In this document: piece by piece, positions 1 to 5,412 of the stretch
How the letters are laid out: every line of letters begins with the position of its first letter
How positions within the stretch are numbered: position 1 is the first letter of the stretch
Program-made: the position numbers and the translations under genes
The notes under the pieces: generated by a model
What the model saw: only the letters and a program-made list of their open reading frames with translations
Database searches by the model: none
Told to the model about the DNA's origin: nothing
NCBI GenBank assembly: GCA_964424545.1
Contig: CAYRJN010000206.1
Location: forward strand, 1 to 6,736
Direction: 5' to 3'
Origin: JAUVIB01 sp964424545
GTDB taxonomy: Bacteria > Calditrichota > Calditrichia > Calditrichales > Calditrichaceae
DNA length: 6,736 nt

Positions 1-225
1 ATACTGTTTTTCCTTGGTAAATTGGAACTTTACCCACAAGAAACCCAGTAGAGCCCTTATATATTTAATTGCCATGAGCGGCATATTCTCCCGCGTCCGG
101 CGATAATTTTTTCTTGTCTTAAAACGATATTTTTTTAAATTGGTAATAATCCGATTATATGCGATTCTTAGGGGTGAATATAGAATTTTTTGCAATAAGG
201 GGCGAAATTTATTCGTTGCGATGAT
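1..225 (-). CDS. Possible partial coding region or gene remnant at left edge
   Basis: On the minus strand one frame stays open for 75 codons, from just after a TAA (forward bases 226-228) to the window edge. Its only ATG codons are at 84-82 and 75-73. A GGGAG lies at 92-88, only 3 bases before the first ATG and 12 before the second, so neither spacing is ideal. The conceptual product is strongly basic and ends, as far as visible, in a hydrophobic stretch rich in Leu, Phe and Trp (encoded around bases 50-20) followed by Lys/Glu/Gln/Tyr. Two readings are possible: the N-terminus of a divergent gene starting at 84 or 75, or a truncated fragment whose arrangement (basic segment, then an Ala/Arg/Leu-Leu/Trp helix) loosely recalls the C-terminus of IS110/IS116-type transposases. 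That resemblance is from memory and weak. Chance is also possible in AT-rich DNA. Function is not assigned. Confidence 0.25.
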   Translation of the reverse strand, partial: MIATNKFRPLLQKILYSPLRIAYNRIITNLKKYRFKTRKNYRRTRENMPLMAIKYIRALLGFLWVKFQFTKEKQY

Positions 226-253
226 TTAAAGATTTCTCGATCGTAGTAATTAT

Positions 254-280
254 TTGGGTAGCATTTTATAAACATATAAT
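254..280 (+). promoter_or_regulatory. Weak candidate promoter for the symporter gene
   Basis: A perfect TATAAT lies at 275-280, with TTGGGT at 254-259 (15-base spacing, shorter than the usual 16-18). A start site about 7 bases after the TATAAT would fall on the Shine-Dalgarno AAGGAG at 286-291, leaving almost no leader, so this box may not be the one used. A second TATAAA at 267-272 has no convincing -35 partner. I see no clear Bacteroidota-type TAnnTTTG element here. The call is only a candidate. Confidence 0.2.
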
Positions 281-285
281 TGAAT

Positions 286-291
286 AAGGAG
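286..291 (+). promoter_or_regulatory. Ribosome binding site of the symporter gene
   Basis: AAGGAG, seven bases before the ATG at 299. It fixes the start and shows that this organism uses Shine-Dalgarno initiation, at least for some genes. Confidence 0.8.
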
Positions 292-298
292 CGGCGTA

Positions 299-1645
299 AT
301 GATTGAAGACAGAGGCCAATGGAGTTCTAAATTAGGATTTATATTTGCCGCAGCGGGTTCGGCTATAGGATTAGGTAATATTTGGCGTTTCCCATATATC
401 GTCGGTGAAAACGGAGGCGGGGCATTTGTATTAATTTATATTCTTTTTGTTCTTCTTATCGGTCTGCCATACATGTTTGCCGAATTAGCATTGGGTAGAT
501 CGGTGCAAAAAAATCCCGTGGGTGCTATTGAGTCTATTCGACCGGGTTCCAAATGGAAAGGCGTAGGCTATCTCGGTGTTTTGACAGGCGTCGGTATTTT
601 GTCGTTTTACGGCGTTATTGCCGGTTGGACGGTGGGTTATATTTTTAAAATGGCAACGGCCTCGCCAAACGGTTTTGGAAATTTTATATCCAATCCATGG
701 ATGGTTATTCCCTTGTTTGCCGGATTTATTGTATTAACGGCCTTGATTGTTTACGGCGGCGTTGAGGGCGGAATAGAACGCTGGTCAAAAATTTTAATGC
801 CTATTCTCTTTATTATTATGGTAGCCATTATCATTTATGCCTTAACTCTAAACGGTGCGGAAAAAGGTTTATATTTCTATTTAACGCCGGATTTTTCAAA
901 AGTAACGGGTAAAACGCTTCTGGCCGCTTTGGGGCAGGCCTTTTTCTCTTTAAGCCTTGGGATGGGATTGATGATAACTTACGGAAGTTATGTTTCTAAA
1001 AAAGAAAATATTGTTACTTCCGCCTTATATATTAGTTTATTTGATACTTTAATCGCATTAATGGCTGGGCTGATTATTTTTCCCGCTCTGTTTGCCATGG
1101 GCGAGAATCCTGCAGCTGGGCCGTCGCTTGTATTTGTAATTTTCCCCAAGCTTTTTGCGCAAATGCCGGGCGGTTATATTGTAGGCGCATTTTTCTTTCT
1201 GCTGCTTTCCATTGCCGCATTAACTTCGACTATTTCGCTACTCGAAGTGCCCGTAGCCTATTTTGTGGATGAAAAAAAGGTGAATCGCAAAACATACGTA
1301 TGGGTTGTGGCCGCTTTTACTTTTATTATGGGGTTACCTTCCGCATTATCCCAAGGCGCCAGCGACTATTTTACAAATTTCGGATGGCTGCCAAAACGCT
1401 TAACTTCGCCTGATTTTTTAAGCCAAATGTCTTTTCTATTCGGCGATTTCTCTTTAGCCTTTGGCGCGTTTCTACTCTCCATATTTATCGGTTGGGTATG
1501 GACGGCAAAAAAAGCGGCCGATGAAATAGAATTGGGGTCGCCTGTTTTTAGTAAATTAAAACCGATGTGGATTTTTGTTATAAAATATTTTATACCCGTA
1601 ATTGTTTTTATAATTTTACTAAACCTTTTTGGTGTGTTTGATTAA
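299..1645 (+). CDS. Sodium-dependent symporter, neurotransmitter:sodium symporter (SNF/NSS, LeuT-fold) family
   Basis: A 448-residue inner-membrane protein expected to import an amino acid or related solute with Na+. The N-terminus is nearly collinear with LeuT: R5, W8, then membrane segment 1 with GSAIGLGNIWRFPY (20-33) and the GGGAF motif (39-43). Segment 6 carries the unwound FFSLSLGMG (215-223), with S217 at the position of LeuT T254. Segment 8 carries AALTS (306-310), matching the LeuT Na2 ligands A351, T354 and S355. D249 falls where LeuT has N286; Tyt1/TnaT-type bacterial members are described as having an acid there and working without chloride. Length and the short tail after a last hydrophobic segment (about 425-446) suggest the 11-segment prokaryotic form. 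The substrate cannot be read; Trp, Tyr, Met or branched-chain residues are usual for this type. The ATG has AAGGAG seven bases upstream. A 108-base gap separates it from the peptidase gene, so it is probably its own unit. Confidence 0.93.
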   Translation: MIEDRGQWSSKLGFIFAAAGSAIGLGNIWRFPYIVGENGGGAFVLIYILFVLLIGLPYMFAELALGRSVQKNPVGAIESIRPGSKWKGVGYLGVLTGVGILSFYGVIAGWTVGYIFKMATASPNGFGNFISNPWMVIPLFAGFIVLTALIVYGGVEGGIERWSKILMPILFIIMVAIIIYALTLNGAEKGLYFYLTPDFSKVTGKTLLAALGQAFFSLSLGMGLMITYGSYVSKKENIVTSALYISLFDTLIALMAGLIIFPALFAMGENPAAGPSLVFVIFPKLFAQMPGGYIVGAFFFLLLSIAALTSTISLLEVPVAYFVDEKKVNRKTYVWVVAAFTFIMGLPSALSQGASDYFTNFGWLPKRLTSPDFLSQMSFLFGDFSLAFGAFLLSIFIGWVWTAKKAADEIELGSPVFSKLKPMWIFVIKYFIPVIVFIILLNLFGVFD

Positions 1646-1667
1646 GTTTTAAACATCTTAGGGGGAA

Positions 1668-1703
1668 ATGGTGAAAGGATACAAATACAACTATATTAAA
1701 TAA
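1668..1703 (+). CDS. Very short open frame with strong ribosome binding site, possible leader peptide
   Basis: In the 108-base gap before the peptidase gene, an A/G-rich stretch TTAGGGGGAA (1658-1667) leads directly into ATG at 1668, giving an 11-residue product MVKGYKYNYIK and then TAA. It is out of frame with the peptidase gene, so it is not an N-terminal extension. The G-run is close to the ATG, so spacing is short, and a GTG follows directly as the second codon. A second ATG (1703) overlaps the stop and runs only four codons. It could be a translated leader, a vestigial start, or chance. No attenuator hairpin with a T-run is visible downstream. The rest of the gap is AT-rich with a weak 7-base inverted repeat (TATTAAA/TTTAATA, about 1693-1718). 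Confidence 0.15.
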   Translation: MVKGYKYNYIK

Positions 1704-1753
1704 TGGTATATTTTTAATACACATAAGTAATAATTCGGATCGGCCCATATAAG

Positions 1754-3754
1754 GTGAATATATTTATAAAAATATTAATTCTATCCGTCGTACTTTTTAA
1801 AGGGCTTACAGCTCAACAATTTATGAAGCCGCCGGGGAAAGTTGATCTAAAACATAAGTTTGCTATGCCTGGAAATTTTATTTTTCCAAAAAAAACGAGC
1901 GTCAATCAGGGACAATTTGATGCGTGTTATTATAGGTTGAATCTGACAATCGACTTTACGCAGCATAAAATTATCGGAAAAACTACAACCCGTTTTTCCG
2001 TTCTTGCCGATAGTTTAAATGAAATAACGCTTGATTTGGATAGCAGGATGGTGGTAAGCGACGTCGGCGGGGATGCCGATACATTTACACAAGCAGAGCG
2101 AACAATAAGCTTATCTTTAAAACGATATATTTATAGCAATGAAGAACTTTCCGTAACTATTGAATACGAGGGACAACCCGCTGATAACGGTTGGTTTCGG
2201 TTCGATATAATGCCTGGTGAGAATACGCCGATGGCAAGCACATTGAGCGAACCTTACGGCGCGCCCTATTGGTGGCCGTGTAAAGATACGCCTGCCGATA
2301 AAGCAGATTCCATCGATGTGTTGTTGACCGTGCCCCGTGGATATTACGCCGCTTCAAACGGCTCTCTTATAGCGCAAATTACAAACGAAGACGGTACGGT
2401 AACCTTCCATTGGCACGAAAAATATCCGATTGCTACCTATCTTGTCTCTCTTGTGGCGGGAACATACTATCATTTCAGCGATTATTATCATTATGGCGCC
2501 AATGATTCCCTGTTATTGGACTATTATGTTTATCCTAATCGGGCTGAAGCGGCCGATACGATTTTTTCCGATGTCCCCGATTATCTTGAAGCGCTTTCAT
2601 ATTTTTTCGGTGAGTATCCGTTTATTGATGAAAAATACGGTATGGCGCAATTCAATTGGGGCGGCGGAATGGAAAATCAAACATTAACATCCATAGGTTA
2701 TGTATCGCCATCATGGAAATACATTTATGTGCATGAACTCGGGCATCATTGGTTTGGCGATCAAGTAACCTGCGCTTCATGGACGGATATCTGGCTTAAC
2801 GAAGGATTTGCCAGTTATTCGGAACCGCTTTACGCCGAATGGGCGGGTTTCGCGGGCTATCCGCCGGGTATGGATGCCTATCACGCTTATATGGCCACAC
2901 AAAAATACTTTGGTGACGGAACAATTATTCGAGAAGATACGTTGGATATCGGAAGTTTGTTCGACATAATCGTTTACCATAAGGGATCTTGGGTATTACA
3001 TATGCTTCGTCATATTATTGGAGATAATATTTTTTTTGATATTTTAAAATCCTATCTTAACGATCCTCGCTGGCGTTACGGCTCCGTACGCACCAAGGAT
3101 TTTATTGAAATATGTGAACAAAAGTCGGGGCTAAGTTTAAAACGCTACTTTGACCAATGGTTGAATTATCCTTATTATCCCAAATATGAATTCGGTTGGA
3201 ATGCGACCCCCAACAATGCAGGAAAGTATGATATTGATGTGATGATCGCTCAAACACAGGCTGAACCGATTTATGAAATGCCTGTCGATTTAACATTTCA
3301 ATTTATCTCGGCTCCGGATACCACGCTGACCGTTTTGAATAATAAAACAAAGGAAACCTATTCTTTTATCTTTGATTACAAACCGATACAAGTTCTTTTT
3401 GACAAAGACGACTGGATTTTAAAATCCCTTAACGAACTACCGTATAAACGGGATAATGCCATGATTGAGATCGAAGCGATATATCCGACGCCTTTCTCCA
3501 GAGAGGTTTCGATTCGTGTTTTTAACTGGACCCAATTACGCCACAAACTCGATATTTTTGATATCTTAGGAAGAAAAATCAGAACGATTAAAACGTACAA
3601 GATGGAAAATAACTATTCCTTCATTTCCGTTTGGGACGGCAAGAATGATAATGGTGTATACGTGACATCGGGACTTTATTTTATACGATCGTATATCTTT
3701 GATAACGGTGTTTATAAATTTGGAAACGTACAAAAAGTGATTTACCTTAAATAA
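1754..3754 (+). CDS. Secreted M1-family zinc aminopeptidase with C-terminal sorting-type domain
   Basis: A 666-residue exported metallopeptidase that removes N-terminal residues from peptides. A signal peptide covers 1-20 (hydrophobic core 3-15, cleavage likely after L-T-A). The beta-rich N-terminal M1 domain includes WWPCKDTP (173-180). The catalytic domain has GGMEN (304-308, the GxMEN exopeptidase motif), the zinc site HELGH (327-331) with third ligand E350 in NEGFASY, and the transition-state tyrosine Y408 in YHKGSW. It lacks the long ERAP1-like helical C-terminal domain of PepN-type enzymes. Instead about 90 residues from IYPTPF (576-581) through LDIFDILGRKIR and WDGKNDNGVYVTSGLYF resemble type IX secretion type-A sorting or FlgD Ig-like tails, so surface or extracellular location is inferred. 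The start is GTG; an in-frame stop lies upstream and no in-frame ATG precedes the signal peptide. The only Shine-Dalgarno-like bases (AAGG) abut the GTG, so initiation is unusual. The crcB start follows 32 bases after the stop. Confidence 0.93.
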   Translation: MNIFIKILILSVVLFKGLTAQQFMKPPGKVDLKHKFAMPGNFIFPKKTSVNQGQFDACYYRLNLTIDFTQHKIIGKTTTRFSVLADSLNEITLDLDSRMVVSDVGGDADTFTQAERTISLSLKRYIYSNEELSVTIEYEGQPADNGWFRFDIMPGENTPMASTLSEPYGAPYWWPCKDTPADKADSIDVLLTVPRGYYAASNGSLIAQITNEDGTVTFHWHEKYPIATYLVSLVAGTYYHFSDYYHYGANDSLLLDYYVYPNRAEAADTIFSDVPDYLEALSYFFGEYPFIDEKYGMAQFNWGGGMENQTLTSIGYVSPSWKYIYVHELGHHWFGDQVTCASWTDIWLNEGFASYSEPLYAEWAGFAGYPPGMDAYHAYMATQKYFGDGTIIREDTLDIGSLFDIIVYHKGSWVLHMLRHIIGDNIFFDILKSYLNDPRWRYGSVRTKDFIEICEQKSGLSLKRYFDQWLNYPYYPKYEFGWNATPNNAGKYDIDVMIAQTQAEPIYEMPVDLTFQFISAPDTTLTVLNNKTKETYSFIFDYKPIQVLFDKDDWILKSLNELPYKRDNAMIEIEAIYPTPFSREVSIRVFNWTQLRHKLDIFDILGRKIRTIKTYKMENNYSFISVWDGKNDNGVYVTSGLYFIRSYIFDNGVYKFGNVQKVIYLK

Positions 3755-3767
3755 TTATTTTATTTAA
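3747..3767. repeat. All-A/T inverted repeat over the peptidase stop codon
   Basis: TTAAATAA (3747-3754) and TTATTTAA (3760-3767) are perfect inverted copies with a 5-base loop. The left arm includes the TAA stop of the peptidase gene. No T-run follows on the + strand (an A-run does), so it is not a standard intrinsic terminator. It could be a weak transcript-end structure or a by-product of AT richness. Confidence 0.3.
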
Positions 3768-3786
3768 TAAAAAAAGAGCGACGCTT

Positions 3787-4158
3787 ATGAATATATTAAT
3801 TATCGGCATCGGCGGATTTGTCGGTGCCATTCTCAGATACCTTGTGTCCGGTTGGACGCATAGGGTTGCCGGAGCTTCGTTGCCTTACGGCACTTTAGCT
3901 GTAAATGTTCTCGGCAGTTTTTTATTGGGTTTTTTTTTAATAATTGCCGAGGGGCGCTTTATTATTTCTCCCCAATTACGTAATTTAATTGCAATCGGAT
4001 TGCTGGGTGCCTTTACCACCTATTCCACTTTTTCGTTTGAAACGATAATGTTGATTCGTGAAATGATGTATTATCAGGCCTTTTTAAACATTATCTTAAA
4101 TCTTGTTTTCGGTTTAATCGCCGTGTGGTTAGGCATAACCTTAGCGCGTTTAATATAA
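3787..4158 (+). CDS. crcB: Fluoride ion channel FluC (CrcB)
   Basis: A 123-residue, four-segment membrane protein that exports F- from the cytoplasm; family members work as antiparallel (dual-topology) dimers, so one gene is enough. Visible family marks are GGFVGAILRY (9-18) in segment 1, YGTLAVNVLGSF (34-45) with the pore-lining N40 in segment 2, and LLGAFTTYSTFSFE (72-85) in segment 3, which carries the Thr/Ser residues of the central Na+ site and the Phe-box. The first Phe-box position is Y79 instead of the common Phe; F82 is retained. Length is normal for the family. The start ATG has only a weak AAGAG (3774-3778) eight bases upstream. It is 15 bases from the DUF190 gene, a recurrent neighbour of crcB, so the two are probably one transcription unit. 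No fluoride riboswitch fits in the 32 bases before it. Confidence 0.95.
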   Translation: MNILIIGIGGFVGAILRYLVSGWTHRVAGASLPYGTLAVNVLGSFLLGFFLIIAEGRFIISPQLRNLIAIGLLGAFTTYSTFSFETIMLIREMMYYQAFLNIILNLVFGLIAVWLGITLARLI

Positions 4159-4164
4159 CTTTTG
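4150..4164 (+). repeat. 15-base direct repeat, copy 1 (before DUF190 gene)
   Basis: TTAATATAACTTTTG occurs here, spanning the crcB stop codon and ending in the ribosome binding site of the DUF190 gene. An identical copy is at 4545-4559 before the glucanase gene. The core TATAACTTTTG looks partly like a -10 box or the Bacteroidota TAnnTTTG element with one extra T. Confidence 0.35.
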
Positions 4165-4168
4165 GGAG
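4164..4168 (+). promoter_or_regulatory. Ribosome binding site that fixes the DUF190 start
   Basis: GGGAG five bases before ATG at 4174. A longer in-frame TTG start at 4162 would place this site inside the gene, so the ATG is preferred. Confidence 0.75.
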
Positions 4169-4173
4169 TTGCA

Positions 4174-4518
4174 ATGAAAACTGCAAAAATAGGTAAATTG
4201 TTGCGCATCTATTTTGGTGAAAACGATCGTTATCACGGCCTTCCCCTTTATGAAGCTATTGTCAGAAAAGCCAAAGAGATTGGCCTTTCCGGAACCACCG
4301 TTATTCGCGGCGTTCAGGGATTCGGAGCTCACAGCGTTGTCATTCATAAAGCTAAAATATTACGTCTGTCGGAAGACTTGCCTATTCTCGTTGAGATTGT
4401 CGATATCCCCGAACGCATTAAGGAAGCTATTGAATCGTTCGGTAAGATGATTGACGAGAGTGGCTGCGGTGTATTGATGACTATGGAACAGGTTGAAATA
4501 ATCCGTTATCATCATTAA
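4174..4518 (+). CDS. DUF190 family PII-like protein
   Basis: A 114-residue soluble cytoplasmic protein of the DUF190 family, whose known structures have a PII-like ferredoxin fold and associate as oligomers. The pattern fits the family throughout: LLRIYFGENDRYHGLPLYEAI (start about residue 9) with the conserved E16, GLSGTTVIRGVQGFG (37-51) covering the characteristic GATV-RG-GFG loop, then SEDLPILVEIVD, which matches the usual L-x-DLPV-x-VEVVD strand. The start is ATG 4174, set by GGGAG; four codons of upstream frame are dropped. It lies 15 bases after crcB. DUF190 genes are often found beside crcB, which suggests a role in fluoride handling, perhaps ligand sensing or control of the channel, but the molecular role is not known and none can be read from the sequence. 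Confidence 0.9.
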   Translation: MKTAKIGKLLRIYFGENDRYHGLPLYEAIVRKAKEIGLSGTTVIRGVQGFGAHSVVIHKAKILRLSEDLPILVEIVDIPERIKEAIESFGKMIDESGCGVLMTMEQVEIIRYHH

Positions 4519-4544
4519 AGTTTCGGATAACATTTTGCTCCTAC

Positions 4545-4559
4545 TTAATATAACTTTTG
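4545..4559 (+). repeat. 15-base direct repeat, copy 2 (before glucanase gene)
   Basis: An exact second copy of TTAATATAACTTTTG, 16 bases before the glucanase ATG. It sits in a 56-base gap and could be a -10 region (TATAAC) of a promoter for the glucanase gene. No good -35 element is visible at 17 bases; TTTTGC at 4533-4538 is nearer, about 12 bases upstream of TATAAC. Confidence 0.3.
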
Positions 4560-4561
4560 TA

Positions 4562-4568
4562 AAAAGGG
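4562..4568 (+). promoter_or_regulatory. Ribosome binding site of the glucanase gene
   Basis: AAAAGGG six bases before ATG 4575. A second ATG follows immediately at 4578; the first has the better spacing. Confidence 0.55.
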
Positions 4569-4574
4569 CTCGTT

Positions 4575-5402
4575 ATGATGCATCGTATGTTTTATATATT
4601 ACTTTCTATTTGTTCGCTTGCTACGGCAAACGTCGGAGAGTGGAGATTGGTTTGGGCTGACGAATTTAATTATTCCGGTTTACCGGACAGCGCTAAATGG
4701 GGCTATGAGATTGGCTTTGTGCGAAATTTCGAAAAGCAGTTTTATACCAAAAATCGTTTGAAAAATGCTCGCGTTGAAAATGGTTATTTAATTATTGAAG
4801 CTCGAAAAGAACGCTATAAGAATCCCAGTTTTAACCTCAATTCCACCGATTGGAGGAGAGAAAAAGAATATGCGCATTATACTTCGGCGAGCATAAATAC
4901 ACAAAATAAAATGCAATTCAAATATGGTCGTGTGGAGGTAAGAGCAAAATTGCCGCGTGGTAAAGGCGTTTGGCCGGCAATCTGGGCGCTCGGCGTTAAT
5001 ATTGCCGAAATCGGCTGGCCGCTTTGCGGTGAAATTGATATTATGGAATTTGTAGGTCATGATCCCGATAAGATCTACGCGACGGTACATTATGGAGTTG
5101 GTCGAGCGGGAGAGCATAACTCATGTGGCGCTAATATTTTAGCGAAAAAACCTTATGACGATTTTCATGTATATGCTTTGGAATGGAATAGAGATAAAAT
5201 GGACTTCTATTTTGATCAAAAAAAATATTACACTTTTCAAATAGATAAAAGCCAAAAAGAAGTTGCGGATCAATTTAGAAAACCTTTTTATTTACTGATT
5301 AATCTGGCGCTCGGGGGCTCTTGGGGCGGAAAAATTGATGATTCTATTTTCCCGCAGCAGTATTTAATTGATTATGTTAGAATATATGAAAAAAATATAT
5401 GA
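4575..5402 (+). CDS. Secreted glycoside hydrolase family 16 (laminarinase-like endo-beta-glucanase)
   Basis: A 275-residue exported retaining beta-glucanase. Residues 1-18 form a short signal peptide (core 6-15, cleavage likely after A16-T17-A18). C13 is not in a proper lipobox, since Ile precedes it. The jelly-roll domain starts at WRLVWADEF and fills the rest of the protein. The signature GEIDIMEFVG contains nucleophile E153, assisting D155 and acid/base E158. Other marks are WPAIWALG before the signature, ATVHYG after it, YALEWNRDKMDFYFD, LINLALGGSWGG and the closing DYVRIYE. The ExDxxE form and these flanks are typical of beta-1,3-glucanases (laminarinases), though beta-1,3-1,4-glucan or other GH16 substrates cannot be excluded. 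There is no carbohydrate-binding module and no sorting tail, unlike the M1 peptidase nearby, so it probably leaves by another route or stays in the periplasm. It ends 10 bases before the preferred rlmB start. Confidence 0.92.
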   Translation: MMHRMFYILLSICSLATANVGEWRLVWADEFNYSGLPDSAKWGYEIGFVRNFEKQFYTKNRLKNARVENGYLIIEARKERYKNPSFNLNSTDWRREKEYAHYTSASINTQNKMQFKYGRVEVRAKLPRGKGVWPAIWALGVNIAEIGWPLCGEIDIMEFVGHDPDKIYATVHYGVGRAGEHNSCGANILAKKPYDDFHVYALEWNRDKMDFYFDQKKYYTFQIDKSQKEVADQFRKPFYLLINLALGGSWGGKIDDSIFPQQYLIDYVRIYEKNI

Positions 5403-5412
5403 TAATAATACT

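Noticed and set aside
61..120. Operator-like palindrome around TGCCATGAGCGGCA and the GC-rich CCCGCGTCCGGCG
   Set aside because: Only four bases pair on each side (TGCC/GGCA) and the GC-rich stretch is not palindromic.
1646..1753. Intrinsic terminator or riboswitch between the symporter and peptidase genes
   Set aside because: No GC-rich hairpin followed by a T-run is present; only a weak A/T inverted repeat is seen.
2157..3600. Several minus-strand and alternate-frame open reading frames inside the peptidase gene (e.g. 2157-2357 -, 2430-2687 +, 2777-2980 -)
   Set aside because: They lie wholly within a gene with clear catalytic motifs, have no start signals and no recognisable domains; they are shadows of its codon use.
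3755..3786. Fluoride riboswitch (crcB motif) before crcB
   Set aside because: Only 32 AT-rich bases separate the peptidase stop from the crcB start, and the GC-rich pairing elements of the motif are absent there.
4575..4631. Lipoprotein signal on the glucanase (C13)
   Set aside because: The residue before Cys is Ile and the pattern does not fit a lipobox; an A-T-A signal peptidase I site follows at 16-18.
4788..5117. 109-codon minus-strand open frame inside the glucanase gene
   Set aside because: It is antisense to the GH16 catalytic core, shows no ribosome binding site or family motif, and is best explained by the sense-strand codon pattern.
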